This document shows positions 35,747 through 47,382 of a stretch of 64,000 bases of DNA, piece by piece. How positions within the stretch are numbered: the first letter of the stretch is position 1; every line of letters begins with the position of its first letter. This DNA is from Ilex aquifolium (Eukaryota; Streptophyta; Magnoliopsida; Aquifoliales; Aquifoliaceae), in NCBI GenBank assembly GCA_951799425.1, contig OX637405.1, positions 24,131,371 to 24,195,370 on the forward strand. The letters are read 5' to 3'. The notes beneath the pieces were generated by a model. It was not told the DNA's origin. It searched no databases and saw only the letters and a program-made list of their open reading frames with translations. Position numbers and translations under genes: made by a program.

Positions 35747-37023
35747 TAAATTTTTTTAGTATAAACAAATCCCAAAAATTTAAATGTCAACACTCAAAAT
35801 TTAAAATTATATTTTTTTATCAAATACAAAATATAAAGCTTACCATATCTTTTTTGATAGGGTGGGAGGGAGCTATTCCTACCCCTTAAATCTCCTTTCC
35901 CACCCCATTTAACTCTTTTATTTCAAACTACTAAGTCCACCCATTTATACACACTTCATTAATTACTAAACTTACCTCATCTATAATCATTAATTAAAAA
36001 TTAAATCCATCCCATTTTATTTCAACATACTATATCGACAATGATCAAAATTTTATTTCAGTACACTATTTGGTATTGAAACGTTTTAGAAATAAAATGA
36101 AAAATGAATACAGACTTAATAATTTATTTTTAAAAATATTAGTCAAAATATCTCAAAATACTTCGAATTATTTTAAATCACATTGAAACATTGAAATTTT
36201 GCTACAATTACTTTTCGTTTTCGCTTCCTTGAAAGATATATTTTGTAGTTTAATTAGATGTATATAAATGGGGTGAACTTAGTCATTAACAGGATGTGCA
36301 TAGATTGAGTGAACTTATGCTCCGTTTGGTATGATGGAAAAATGGAAGGATGGAAAGTTGGAAGGATGAAAAGTTGGAGGAATAAATAAAACATCATATT
36401 TGCTAAGGAAAAAAAATACGAAGGATGGAAAAGTGGATGAATTAACTTTCCTTCCAACTCACCAAAATCAATCCCTTCAAAATCAGAAGGAAAGTGGATG
36501 AAAAGTTAATTATTTGTGTTGAGATGTATCTTATTTGTCTATATATCTTTTGATATATACATATATTATGTATATATTAATTTCATATATAAATACAATG
36601 ATAAAATATGTATTTATATGTATATATTTTAAAAAACAAATTTTAAAAAAAATTTAAAATAAAAAATAAAAATAAATTAAAAAAATATTTTTTCCATCTT
36701 AGCTAAGGGTAAAAATAAAAAAATTAAATAGAGTTGAGAAAAATATTTATGAGGTGAAAATAGTCTTACTCTTCTGTTTATATCAAAGTCAAACCACCAC
36801 CGGCACAGGTATGACGCCAGGGCGACAAGCTGCCACCACCACCAATTCATTGCCAACAAACTTCAGTTCCACCCCAACACACCTTGATTTCTCTACCTCT
36901 TTTAACAACTCAATTCCACTGACCTTAACAAGCCAAATAAAAAAAAGTTCACACATTTGAAACACACCCCCCCCCCCCCCCCCCACCACCACCACCACCG
37001 AAAGAAAGACAAAAAAAAAAGGG
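35747..37023. other. Intergenic, AT-rich, no supported gene
   Basis: No coding region recognised. A CTCCGTTTGGTATGATGG phrase at about 36320 looks like a MITE end with no clear partner. An 18-base C run at 36967-36984 is followed by a (CCA)n tract. Confidence 0.4.
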
Positions 37024-37341
37024 AGAGTTAATAGTACTTTTAATCTCTAAAGTATATATATATTTTTTCAGTTTAATCCTCATTGTATCAATTTTATTAG
37101 TTTTATCCATAAACTATTCCATCCATGTCACTTTGGTCTCGAATCAGATAATCCGTTAAATTTTTTGATGGAAATCATTTTTTTAGATGGTATCACATGC
37201 CCAACAGGTGGTCATTCCGTCAAAAGTTTAACGATCCGTCCATCTATGAATATTTTAGGGACCAAATTGATAAAATTGATTCAATGATGATAAACTGACA
37301 AAAAAAAAAATATATTTTAGGGACTAAATATTCTATTAACC
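37024..37341. mobile_element. Short TIR element (MITE)
   Basis: The left arm (GTTAATAGTACTTTTAATC, then TCAGTTTAATCCTCATTG and TCAATTTTATTAG) is matched on the minus strand at the right (GTTAATAGAATATTTAGTC, then TCAGTTTATCATCATTG and TCAATTTTATCAA). It is about 315 bp and non-coding. A decayed relative appears at about 4400-4600, with shared GTATCACATG/GTATCACGTG phrases in the middle. Confidence 0.6.
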
Positions 37342-37566
37342 CAAAAAAAATTGCTAAACCAACACATTCGGAAACCAAAATATTGTTCTTCTTCCATGTT
37401 CATTACAATAGAGATCAAACCAACGAAAACAAGTTTAACTGAAGATTCAACCGAACCAAACACTAAAATCACCAGTTTTTCTACCATATAGAAAGTCATT
37501 CCTTGCCTATTAATTAACAATTAGTGCATAACCATAAACCGGTGAGCTTGCAATAATATGAGATAG

Positions 37567-37985
37567 CACTACAAGAAAAATGGTTTTTACCAACAAAAAA
37601 AATCGTCGCTAAAAGTGAATAATTCGCTGCTAAAATGGTTTTTTTGCCACGAAAAAACTTGGTAGGCTCACCATTGAAAGATTTTGGCGACTACTAAAGT
37701 ATCGTTGGTAAAGTATATTATCAGCAACAAAAAACTTAGTTGCTTAAAAAATTCATTTGATTGTCACAAAGAAACATTCGTCGCTGAAAGAAATTATATT
37801 ATGATCATTATTTTTTTCTTTGACAATGATATAATATTTGTCGCTGAAAATCAAGGTACATTTTTTGCGACCAACATATTTTCGATGCCAAATAACATAT
37901 GAATACTTTCACCCTTAAATAATAGGCAACAATTTATTTGCCGCCAAAAAATAAGAGATTTTTAGCGACCAAATTTTACTCATCG
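37567..37985 (+). mobile_element. CACTA (En/Spm) transposon end, truncated
   Basis: CACTACAAGAAAAATGG is the canonical terminus of plant CACTA elements. It is followed by repeated short phrases such as TCGTCGCTAAAA, TTTGGCGAC and TCGTCGCTGAAAG in both orientations, which fit the subterminal transposase-binding repeats of this superfamily. No opposite terminus (TTCTTGTAGTG) was found; the element is cut off where Copia remains begin. Confidence 0.65.
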
Positions 37986-38884
37986 CCAAACAAAATTGTT
38001 TCTAAAGAAGCTCTCCATCAGTAGGATGGAGTTTGATGTTGGATTCTAGGAGGCAATCAGCCATCTTACAATCGGTAAGACCAGCACGAGAGAGAAGATT
38101 AGAAGCATACTTGGCCTAGGTCAAATAGTAGCCATCAGAGGATTGGGACACCTCCAGTCCGAGAAAGTAACTGAGAGAGCCTAGGTCTTTCATCTCAAAG
38201 TACTGACTCAAAAAGTGCTTAAGCTCATGAATGCCAGAAGTATCATCACTAGTAATGATCATATCATCAACATAAAGCATAAGAATAGTAATAACAACAT
38301 TAGTATGACGAGTAAAAAAGTAGAATCATAGGGGTTAGAAGCAAATCCAAGCTGTGCGATAGTGGAGCTGAATTTGGCAAACTAGGCACGTGGAGCTTGC
38401 TTAAGTTGCATGTTGAAGATGACACCTCTTACCAGGACGATGAGGACACCCCTGAGGAGGCTACATATAGACCTCCTTAGCCAAGTGACCATGTAAGAAG
38501 GCATTTTTCATATCCATTTGAATCAGAGGCCATCGACATATAGAGGCTACAACCAAAAGGCAACGAACAAAGGCAATACGAGTAAGGAGAAAATGTCTCC
38601 TCGTAGTCAACGATAAACTCCTAAGTAAAGCCCTTGGCTACCAAACAAGTTTTATATCATACTTCAGAACCATTAGAGTTGGTTTTCCTCTTATATACCC
38701 ATTTGTTCCCAACTACAGCCTTTCCAAGAGGCAAATCAACCAAATCCCAAGTATGAAGTTTTGTGAAGGGCATCAAGTTCTTCAAACATAGCTTGAGAGG
38801 GTTAGAACAAGCCTCGCGATAACTGCGAGACTTAAACATCAATAAAGAACACAAGTGATTTGTTGACGCGAAAACCCTTCTCAA

Positions 38885-39855
38885 GAAAAATTGTGGAGAA
38901 CCACTCGGGGTTCTCCAAAGCCTAATCCACTACTGGCTAAGTCAACATACATTTATACGAGGCTTATACATCAACCAATACCATGGTTAGATGCTACTTT
39001 CCTTGTTGTCTCTCCGCAAAAGGCCCTCCTTTGACGTTTAGTGTAGCTTCACTTGGACCTTCTCATCGCATGGTTCGTCTAGGCCTTAAGCAATCATGGG
39101 CATGCCAGCCATCTTTGGTATGCACACACCAATGGAGTTATCAAACCATCAAGATCTTCTTCTCTAAGTTGTGAGGTTTGGTAGAATCTCTAATGGTAGC
39201 CTTTAGGGTCTTAGAGATTTAGGTTGTGGTAGAAGCTCTCAAGGTAAAAATATGATTTTCTCTTTTACAAATCTCACAAGAGACTTAACCTAGATGTGGG
39301 AAATGTTCTCCCTATCTATAGGTATGGAAAAAGCGTAGTCTTAGTAAATAAAAAGACTCAAATTTGTGAACGACCGCTCAATCGGTGAGAGGGCAGTCAT
39401 AGAGCGGTTGTGGCTGGAATGAACAACACGTTTCAAGCACGACTAAGGCAAGCATTGTTCAAGCGACCATGAGCATCACTCATGCAATCATGAAGAGGAC
39501 TGCTCGAGCGAGCCCTATGCTGCATTCCGTGGCCTGTTCTCATTTCTTTCCCTAAGTCATAAAGACATCTCTCTAGTGAAGGCAAGTGAGTATAGATCGG
39601 TCACTACATGTCTTTTAAGCATGAAACCATGTAAAAACTTGTTCTCTTAAGCACTAAAGGGTGTTGCTCAAAGAGGGGTTCTATTATGACTCAAACTATA
39701 TTTTCAAAATTCATGAATGGTTTAGAAAATCTTGAGCATTGTCCTTTTGAGAACCAAAGGGTGTTACAGAGGTTAAATGATGTTGCTTTGACACTTACTC
39801 TCCTTCTTTCAATGACGCTTTCAGATATTGAACTTGATTGCATCATGACCATGAA
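38885..39855. other. Unidentified insertion in the Copia remnant
   Basis: This kilobase lies between sequence readable as Copia reverse transcriptase start and sequence readable as the integrase-RT linker. It has no coding frame of note, and I could not identify terminal repeats. Its GC content is higher than the flanks, with repeated CGACCGCTC and GAGCGG-type phrases around 39370-39510. Confidence 0.4.
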
Positions 39856-41062
39856 ATAGGTTGAGATTTATAATGGATTCTACAAAATTAGCCAATTACA
39901 AATATGATCTAGCAATAATTACTAAGATGGACAGAGGGAGCTCTTACCCTATTGGAATGACAAACATCAAAAGTGGAGAAGGACTCAGGTGGATCGGATG
40001 TGATGATAGGATCAACAGATGGTCTAAATTCATGAGGAGCAATCATTGAGTTATACTCAGATGGATCGAATGTTATGACATGATTAATAGGTGGTCCAGA
40101 GTCGTGAGAAGCAATCGTTGAGTTATCATCTAATGAGCTTACATCATCTGCATCAAAAAAAAAATAAGAAAAGACCTATAGATCGGTTAGTGAAAATAGG
40201 AGAATATAAGGAAGTATCAGATGTGAATTCAGAAACACTAGTGAAAACATTGTGTTCTTAGAACTGAACATGTCGGGAGACTCGAAGATTCATGGTTATG
40301 GGGTCATAGCACTGATAACCCTTATGTTGAATGACATAACCAAGAAAACAACAGAGACGAGAAAGGGGTTCAAGTTTTGTATGCTCATGAAATGGGAATA
40401 AGACAAAACATACACATCCAAAAACTTTTAAAAGAGAATAATCGGGTACATTTCCATAGAGAACTTCATATGGAGATTAATTAGAGATAGCAGGAGATGA
40501 AACCCGATTGATAGTGTAAACAGTGGTAAGGGCAACTTCTCTCCAAAAGCTTCTGGGAGAGAGTCAAAGAGAACGGATAGTGTCAAGAATGTGATGATGC
40601 TTACATTCTACACGACCATTCTGTTGGGAAGTTTAATTACACGATCGATGAGCCAAGGTGCTTGCCTATTTAAGTTCTTCAATGAATGAGACAATCTTAT
40701 ACTCCATGGCGTTATTAGAACGAAAGATTTTAATAGTGCGATCTAACTAAGTTTTTATCATATGCTTAAAATCATGAAAGATATTAACTCAGTGCCATCA
40801 TGTAAAAGATAAATCCATGTGTATCGTGAATAATCATCAATAAAAATTATAAAATAACGAGACCCACCTTTAGTGGAGACAAGAGTAGGTCCCTAGATAT
40901 CGAATTGAACTAATCAAAAGGTACAAAAGACAAATAATCACTCATACTAAAAGGTAAGCTTTTTGTTTGCCCAATTGACAAGAAATACAATCAAAGGATT
41001 CAAATTTAACATCTTCTAAACAACCACTAGAAACTAAAGACTAGACACGAGGTAAAGATGTT

Positions 41063-41644
41063 TTATCGAAACAAGAGTGTCGAATACTGAAAGGCACAAC
41101 AACAACAAGAGGTTGAATATTTATGCAGATATATAAGCTCAAAAAGGAGGCCAATTTTACGCCTAGTCCCAACGAGCTGGCCCATCTTCTGATCACGCAA
41201 ATCATACCCTTTCTGAGAAAAGGTTAAGATAAGATCACATTCAACAAGCTGACCAATAGAAAGAAGATTTAAAGATAAGTTAGGAACAAGATATGTCCCA
41301 AGTATAGAAAAAGTAGGGGTATAAATAGCACCAACATGAGTAACAAACATATTTCTACCAACATGAGTAACAAACATGTGTGAACCATCAGCAGTATATA
41401 TGTGAGGCACAGAGTTTAAAGACTTCTTACGAGAGACTAGGGAAGAATCAGATGTCATATGATTGCAATAGACTGAATCGATAAGCCAGGGAGAAGATTT
41501 ACCTGAGGAGACTGATAAGACAGTGGAAGAACGAGATAGAACCTTGGTCATAATTGCCTTAAGATCAACTGTCGTATGAGAAGAAAAAGAAGTTCCCGCA
41601 ACGAGAATGACTAGAGTAGAGGAGCTAGGCAGTGCAGCGGCCAT
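41063..41644 (-). pseudogene. Copia protease / Gag-pre-integrase fragment
   Basis: A 193-codon open frame. WLIDSVYCNHMTSD marks the protease active site, but the usual DSG triad reads DSV, so it would be inactive. NLLSIGQL is the typical Gag-pre-integrase lead-in. A short internal tandem duplication repeats MFVTHVG (24 bp at about 41335-41382). It belongs to the decayed element at 37990-42102. Confidence 0.75.
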
Positions 41645-41961
41645 GACCAGATCAGTGGAACAGACCTAACGAGTTTAGAACGAACACGAAAAACTGGTTG
41701 AGGCAGGTTGGAATGTCACTGGAGGGTGACCAGATAATCGCTATAGCATGGCTGTGAGGTGATTGGAACGACGCTGAAGGACGATTGGAGGTTGTTGGGA
41801 GGCGATCGAAAAGTCGCTGGAGGACAATTCAAAAGTTGACGGAGGACGGTTGAAAGGAGAAGAGCCTCAAGAGTTCTGATGTGTAGGATCACTAGCAGGG
41901 CAACCACAAAACATACTATCATTGGCCAAAAAGATTCGCGAGCCTAGATTTTGATACCATA

Positions 41962-42102
41962 TGAAAGAAGAGAATAAAAAATGAATAGCAATTGTATATT
42001 ACTTTGGTGTATTTTACCATATACATAAGCAGGTTTATTTATAGTACAAGAGAGTAGTGAAATTTACTAGTTTAACCTAAGACAAACATATAAACATTAA
42101 CA
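41962..42102 (-). repeat. Putative 5' LTR of the decayed Copia element
   Basis: On the minus strand it runs from TGTTAATGTTTATATG to TTCTCTTCTTTCA, with a TATA-like ACTATAAATAAACC inside. It is followed by ATGGTATCAAAATC, a tRNA-Met-type primer site. At 141 bp it is short, and no partner LTR remains to confirm the limits. Confidence 0.5.
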
Positions 42103-42348
42103 GATAGGATAGTGACATGGTCTAATAGTGCAGTTGTGACTATAACCCTTGGATTTTTTTATTGGAATTTTGTCACTTGACACATTATTATTTCAGGAAA
42201 TTAGTTCAGTTTTTTAGGTCCTAATATTATTACTCATAAAAGAAGTCTAGCTCTATAAATAAGAGTCCAAGAGAGGGCGAAGAAGGAATGAGAAAAGATA
42301 AGAGAGAAAAGCAAAAAAAGAAAAAAAAGAAAAGAGTTTTTAGTGGCC
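42103..42348. other. Short intergenic stretch
   Basis: Nothing recognised apart from an A/G-rich tract at about 42270-42340. Confidence 0.4.
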
Positions 42349-42356
42349 GCTACACG

Positions 42357-42696
42357 TAGGGGTGTCAATTTTATCCATTAACACAAACACGACACGAATC
42401 CAACCTGACACAAAACTCAAAAATAACACAATTAGTTGATACGAGTAATAAATGAACAAAATTAAGGTTAGACAAGAATAGCACGATTAATGAGTATTAG
42501 ATAGAAAAAAAGTATTTAATAAGTATTGTAGACAAAAAATAAGAATTTTTTAAATAGTATTATATGAGTTTTTATGGAATTAAATAACTTTTTATTGACA
42601 CGAATATTGACATGAACCCGACACATATCGAAAGTGACCCGACACGAAAATAACACGACACGAAAATGACACGACACGATGCGATTGACACCTCTA
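42357..42696. mobile_element. hAT-like MITE with perfect 8-bp TSD
   Basis: The termini TAGGGGTGTCAATTTT and, on the minus strand, TAGAGGTGTCAATCGC are inverted repeats. The element is flanked by GCTACACG on both sides (42349-42356 and 42697-42704). The interior has repeated ACACGACACGAAAAT phrases. It is 340 bp, non-coding, and would need a hAT transposase in trans. Confidence 0.85.
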
Positions 42697-42704
42697 GCTA
42701 CACG

Positions 42705-43585
42705 TTGTTGCACTTTTGGGCCAACCCTTTAACTCATGAGCAATGCTATTTGGACCTAATTTATTGATCTAATTTGTTGACTTAATTCACTATGACATTT
42801 GAATTAACTGTAGGTCCCATCAAATATTAAAACTTGGTGTTGATCTAATGATTCCATTAAAGTCACATCATTTGATCATCAAATTAAATCATATTTTTAA
42901 GTCCAAATAACATTATTCTTAACTTATTGGGACTTAAACGATATTTTGATGCGAAAAAGCCTAGAATGCTCTCAAAAAGAACAGTGACATGCCCAGAAGG
43001 CCAAATACACAATGATAAATGCCCAGTGGCATGCATATGATGACAAAAAGAATATTGAATTGATATCAACTTACAACCTATCTGACTCTCTCTTAACTAT
43101 CACATACACAAATAGACACTCACAGTCAACTATTCATCTAGACACATCAACAAATACCATCAAATATTCACCCACACACAATCACACACACATACACGCA
43201 TTCGAGATCAAAAAGTCAAGTAGATCTCTATAAGAGAGATGTCACCATTCGAGGAAATTATAGTAAATGGAGAGTCTGTGGCTAATGCAGTTCAGTCACC
43301 TTCAGATGTTTCACCTATATACACGAGAATCACCGTGAGTCATAACGCTACGGGTTTCAGGGGCATAATTTTAAAGATGCTAAACTAATAAGGTAACATT
43401 CATCAAATTTAAAAAAGCAAAAATTGTTTTGGCGCTGCGTGTGTGGGTGAGATCTATGTGTTTGTGCATATTTGGGTGTTTGAATGTGTAGTTGAGTGTT
43501 TGACGGTGAATGTGGGTGAATTTTGTTTTGAATGTGTGTGAATGTTTGAAGTTGTGTTCGTGATTTTTAATGGATCCAGATACAT

Positions 43586-43631
<46 letters not shown>

Positions 43632-44429
43632 CCAGCTTCTTATTGTCTGGAGAAAACAGTGATGGTGAACCAAGATAGGATAGAGAGATAAGAAAAGAGA
43701 GATTATAGCGGTAGACTAAATCTCATTTGGAGTGATAGTTTTGTCATTAAAAAAGCCTATTACAATGAATTTGGATTTAAAGACTGCATTGTTTTAAGCA
43801 ACTATTTTTAATCATTTAAAAGACAATTTTGACCTAAAAACAAAAAAGTGCATGAAAGTATTTTTTGGACAATTTTTCCTATCCAAATCCAACTTTAGCC
43901 AAAGTGTTGTGAATCCATCTCCAAGGAAAAGGATACACCTTCATGGTCATTCAAGAGGTCCTTCAAAATCTTCAAACAAGTCGTCACATGGAATGGTGCA
44001 AGGATACACCAAAGCCATAATTAAATCGAAGATCGAGACACATCTCAATCCGGCCCTCGTCTTCACCAAATCGAAAAATTTTGTATGTGGAAGCACGCCA
44101 AAGAGAGTCAACATTACATCTTATAACCACAAATCAAAGAATCAACGATTATAGTTTGACCATTTTTTGTGTAGTTCGACACAAATTTTGCCTTTTGAAA
44201 AAGTATTGTGAAAATAAAATCTGTTGGATAATAAGATATGTTTTAGATCGATGTTTTTTAATTGATTTGGTCAAACAAAATGCAATTCACAAATGGCCCG
44301 TTAGCCCTAACAAATATGGTTACTTGTTGGTTCATCTGGTCGTGTAAATTCTACGCTTTGATAAAAACTACCCAAAGATACCTAAAGTTGTGATGGATGA
44401 TTAGAAATAAAACTAGGAAACCTATTAAC
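42705..44429. other. Intergenic, no supported gene
   Basis: AT-rich with a (GA)n microsatellite at 43591-43627. Short frames such as 43852-44154 have no recognisable domain. Confidence 0.4.
43591..43627 (+). repeat. (GA)n microsatellite
   Basis: About 18 uninterrupted GA dinucleotides. Confidence 0.95.
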
Positions 44430-45140
44430 TACCGTCTTGAATTCCATCACTGCTTGTGACTAAATACACCACACCAGCTTTTATTTTGACACAAACTCAC
44501 AATATTGAAACTCTGCCCACGGAGCAGAGCTTAGTCTTATTACAAGATATAATAATGCATTGTCTATATGAGTTATTTGAAATAGAACATAAACAAAGAG
44601 TATCAAAAGAAGACTTGAGGCTTCAAGCTTCAGACCAATCTCCAGAATGCTGACTCCCATGGACTTGGCTGATAGCAACCAAAAGCTTTGAACAAATTAC
44701 CGCGACAGTTGTAGTTGCCAAATAAAAGAAAAAAGAAACACATAGACATAGTGGAAGCAACTACCTTTGGCCATGTGATCTAGATGCTCTCTATTATTTT
44801 TCACACAATTTCACTCAATGATAGATCATCCGTCATGTATTCACGTGAGACCTATTGTTCATATTTGGACCTATTATTTATAGGCGTGAGGAGTCCAAAT
44901 ATAAATAATAGGTCTCATATGAATACATGATGAATGATTTACCATTGAGTTAAATTGTGTGAAAAAGTAATGGATTGATAATAAAAAAGAACGTACTAGG
45001 AATTCTATCAACATAGCATCAACTCTATCACTGCTTCACAAAATACACTCACTGCAGCACCTTTGATTTTGATACAAACTCAGAGCATTTATACTCCGCC
45101 TCTAAAGCAGAGCTAAATGTCATCGCTAGCTTCAGCCTCC
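44430..45140 (-). repeat. Duplicated segment downstream of the CNL gene
   Basis: Sequences at about 44435-44560 and 45005-45140 share, in order, ATCACTGCTT, AAATACACC or AAATACACT, TTTTGACACAAACTC or TTTTGATACAAACTC, and CTCTGCCCACGGAGCAG or CTCCGCCTCTAAAGCAG. The copies start about 570 bp apart. On the minus strand they encode related short peptides (AEFQYCEFVSK and AEYKCSEFVSK). They may be duplicated terminal exons or 3' UTR pieces of the resistance gene; that link is inference from position only. Confidence 0.45.
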
Positions 45141-46025
45141 TCATCGCTAGCTTCATCCTCCTCACTACTGATCTCGAATTCTGCTCTCCACACCGGCCCC
45201 TAAAGCAGAGCTTAATGTCAATCGGTAGCACAAGACTATTGAATGATACATGACTAATGGACAATGAGATAGATTTACAGATGGGGAAAGGAATCTTCAC
45301 ACCTATAATTAAACTTATAATTGAAAATCACAGTTCAAAACAAGATTAGGTAGCTGTCTACACTGCATTGAGCCTAGTTTGTAGATTTGCACACATTATT
45401 AGACATTTTTTTAGAAAAAAGAAAAAAAAAATGTAAGAGTGTTTTTCACATCAACAAGAAAGGTGTGTTTCGATAATGATTTAATTCGAAATTCTTAACT
45501 CAATTTCGACAATAATACCACTGACAAAATTTATCGATTCAATTCATTGATATTGTTAATCCAATGACATTAGTAAATTGAGTCTGACATGTTATCTTAC
45601 TAAATTGAGTCCAAATAGCATTATGAATTCGAGATCTACAACAATTTGAAGCTACAGAATTTCATTACCAAGTTCTGGAAGAGCATGTGATATATTCGGC
45701 GGGGAGGGGATCTTTTACCAATTTCATTACCACCACAGAATTCTAATATTGTTCTAATCACTTATTATTTTTTATAAATTCAGATAAAGAAAAAGAAAAA
45801 AAATATAACTATTTTGAGTTCAAGGTTGGAAAAGTTTTTTGTATCATTTTGACTTAAATTTAAATTTAAGTCTATATTTTAGTCAAGGTTGGAGATGCTC
45901 TAACTAGAATGTCCAAGATAATTAGTTGCTAGTGTAGAAAATAGAAAATACAAAGGAATTAAGAAGCAAATGTCATCATGTGTCAGGAGTATTTTTGGAA
46001 AGATTAACAAGATATAGTGGCATAC

Positions 46026-46538
46026 CTCTGTTTCGTATATGTATCTTATTGTGTTATTAAGGTCGTCCTTCCACACACCTGGATTGAATACTGGAACTAC
46101 CTTCTCCAGCATTGGCGTGCTTAGGGGTCCCAGAGAGAAGGTCTTCATTTCAGGACAATTTTCGAGTGTGACTTCATGAAATGATGGCAATTCCAAAGCA
46201 TGTTTCACCGTAAAAAAACTCGTTAGTTTGAGTAGACCCCTTAGTGCCAAAGTTTCCAATTGAGGGAACATAATTTCATTCATCCTACTCCCTTCTCCTG
46301 CTTCTTCTTCCTTTACAACAACTTCTTCCAACATTGGGCAGACCCATATTCTCAATTCTCGGAGGTGCACCAGACCCCTAGCCATGGACGGAGAGAATAA
46401 GTTTCTCAATTTGTCGCAATCTTTAATTTTCAAGTCTTCAAGTTTACTGAATGAACCAGTGGGGACTTGGCTACACCATATCTCACTCACATTCCTCATT
46501 TCATAGAAATCCAATCGCTTTAAGCTAGCTGACACAAA
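46026..46538 (-). CDS. CNL resistance gene, exon 2 (C-terminal LRRs)
   Basis: The exon starts after TTTCCCAG at 46539-46540 and ends at ACAGAG followed by GTATGCC. It is 513 bp, 171 codons, phase 0 on both sides, so it continues the exon 1 frame exactly. It reads SLKRLDFYEMRNVSEIW, then FSKLEDLKIKDCDKLRNLF and LVHLRELRIWVCPMLEEVV. These are the irregular C-terminal leucine-rich repeats (LxxLxIxxCxxLxxLF) typical of RPS2/At4g27190-like receptors. Beyond the donor the frame runs into non-LRR, hydrophobic sequence, as expected of intron. At least one more exon carrying the stop is needed; I could not place it. Confidence 0.72.
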
Positions 46539-46591
46539 CTGGGAAATTCGTAACATCACGTTAACGTTGGGCCCACATCAAAAATAGTGGA

Positions 46592-46850
46592 GATAAGAGT
46601 AAACTATACAAATGTCCCTTCAACTATGACCCTTGCGTCAATTAAACCCCTAAACTAATTTACATGTCAATTGAGCCCCTAAACTCTAAAATTTTAACAA
46701 AATTAGTTCAGGGGCTCAATTGACAAGAAAATTAGTCCAGGGGCTGATTTGCTAAAATTTTAGGGGCTTAATTGACACAAAAAATAATTTAGAAACTTAA
46801 TTAACATAAGACTATAGTTTAACAGTCATTTATGCAATTTATTCAAGAGA
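46592..46850. mobile_element. Foldback MITE in CNL intron 1
   Basis: The left arm carries GTCAATTAAACCCCTAAAC and TCAATTGAGCCCCTAAAC; the right arm carries the inverted equivalents (GTCAATTAAGCCCCTAAAA on the minus strand). About 260 bp would fold into an imperfect hairpin. It lies wholly within the predicted 844-bp intron 46539-47382. A related TAGGGACCAAA-type half-element may occupy 47040-47140. Confidence 0.6.
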
Positions 46851-47382
46851 TGAGCAGTGCCAGAGTCATATAGACTTCTACATAGCATCTGACTCGTCAT
46901 AGATTATTAATTTGTTAAAAATCCCTCATTGATTACTACAAATGCTTGTTAGTGTTTCCATCTTTTCAATTGAATTTCTTGGTAGTCTTATGGAATCTAT
47001 ATTTGTTTAAACTATCGTTTTCTACTGGACCAAAGTGATGCAAATTAAATATTTGAAGGAATAAATTAGCAAAATTGAAAGATTGAGGACCAAAACTGAC
47101 ACCAATTGCATAATTTGGGGATTAAAAATATATTTTGTCCATAATTAAACATTAGCGAAATTGGAGTTGATGCAATGGACTTAACTGTATGATAAGTGCC
47201 AAGTAAGTAAAATTAGGAAGCCAAGTCCAGATTAAGATTCTGTCTCTCCCTTTATCAAATTGGAGTTCTTCTGGTTGTTTTTCGTTAGAATCAATACAGA
47301 CCCATAACCAAAAAAATAAGAAGACAAAAAAGGAAAGAAACAAAATGACTGATATGTTGAGAGTATATAGGCATGTATGTAC

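Larger units (their letters stand above)
37990..42102 (-). mobile_element. Decayed Ty1/Copia element, 3' truncated
   Basis: Read on the minus strand: a short putative LTR, a PBS-like site, protease and Gag-pre-integrase, integrase, then partial reverse transcriptase. RNase H and the 3' LTR are missing and gag seems deleted (only about 300 bp lie between the PBS and protease frame). Reverse transcriptase opens with LHTWDLVDLPLGKAVVGNKW at about 38780-38720 and continues, badly broken, to about 38000. A stretch of roughly 1 kb (about 38885-39855) does not read as Copia and is probably a later insertion. Many stops and frameshifts: not functional. Confidence 0.75.

Noticed and set aside
47152..47382. 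C-terminal extension of the CNL frame with a hydrophobic segment
   Set aside because: It follows a good splice donor, loses LRR character and a phase-0 acceptor leads into real LRR sequence at 46538, so it reads as intron.
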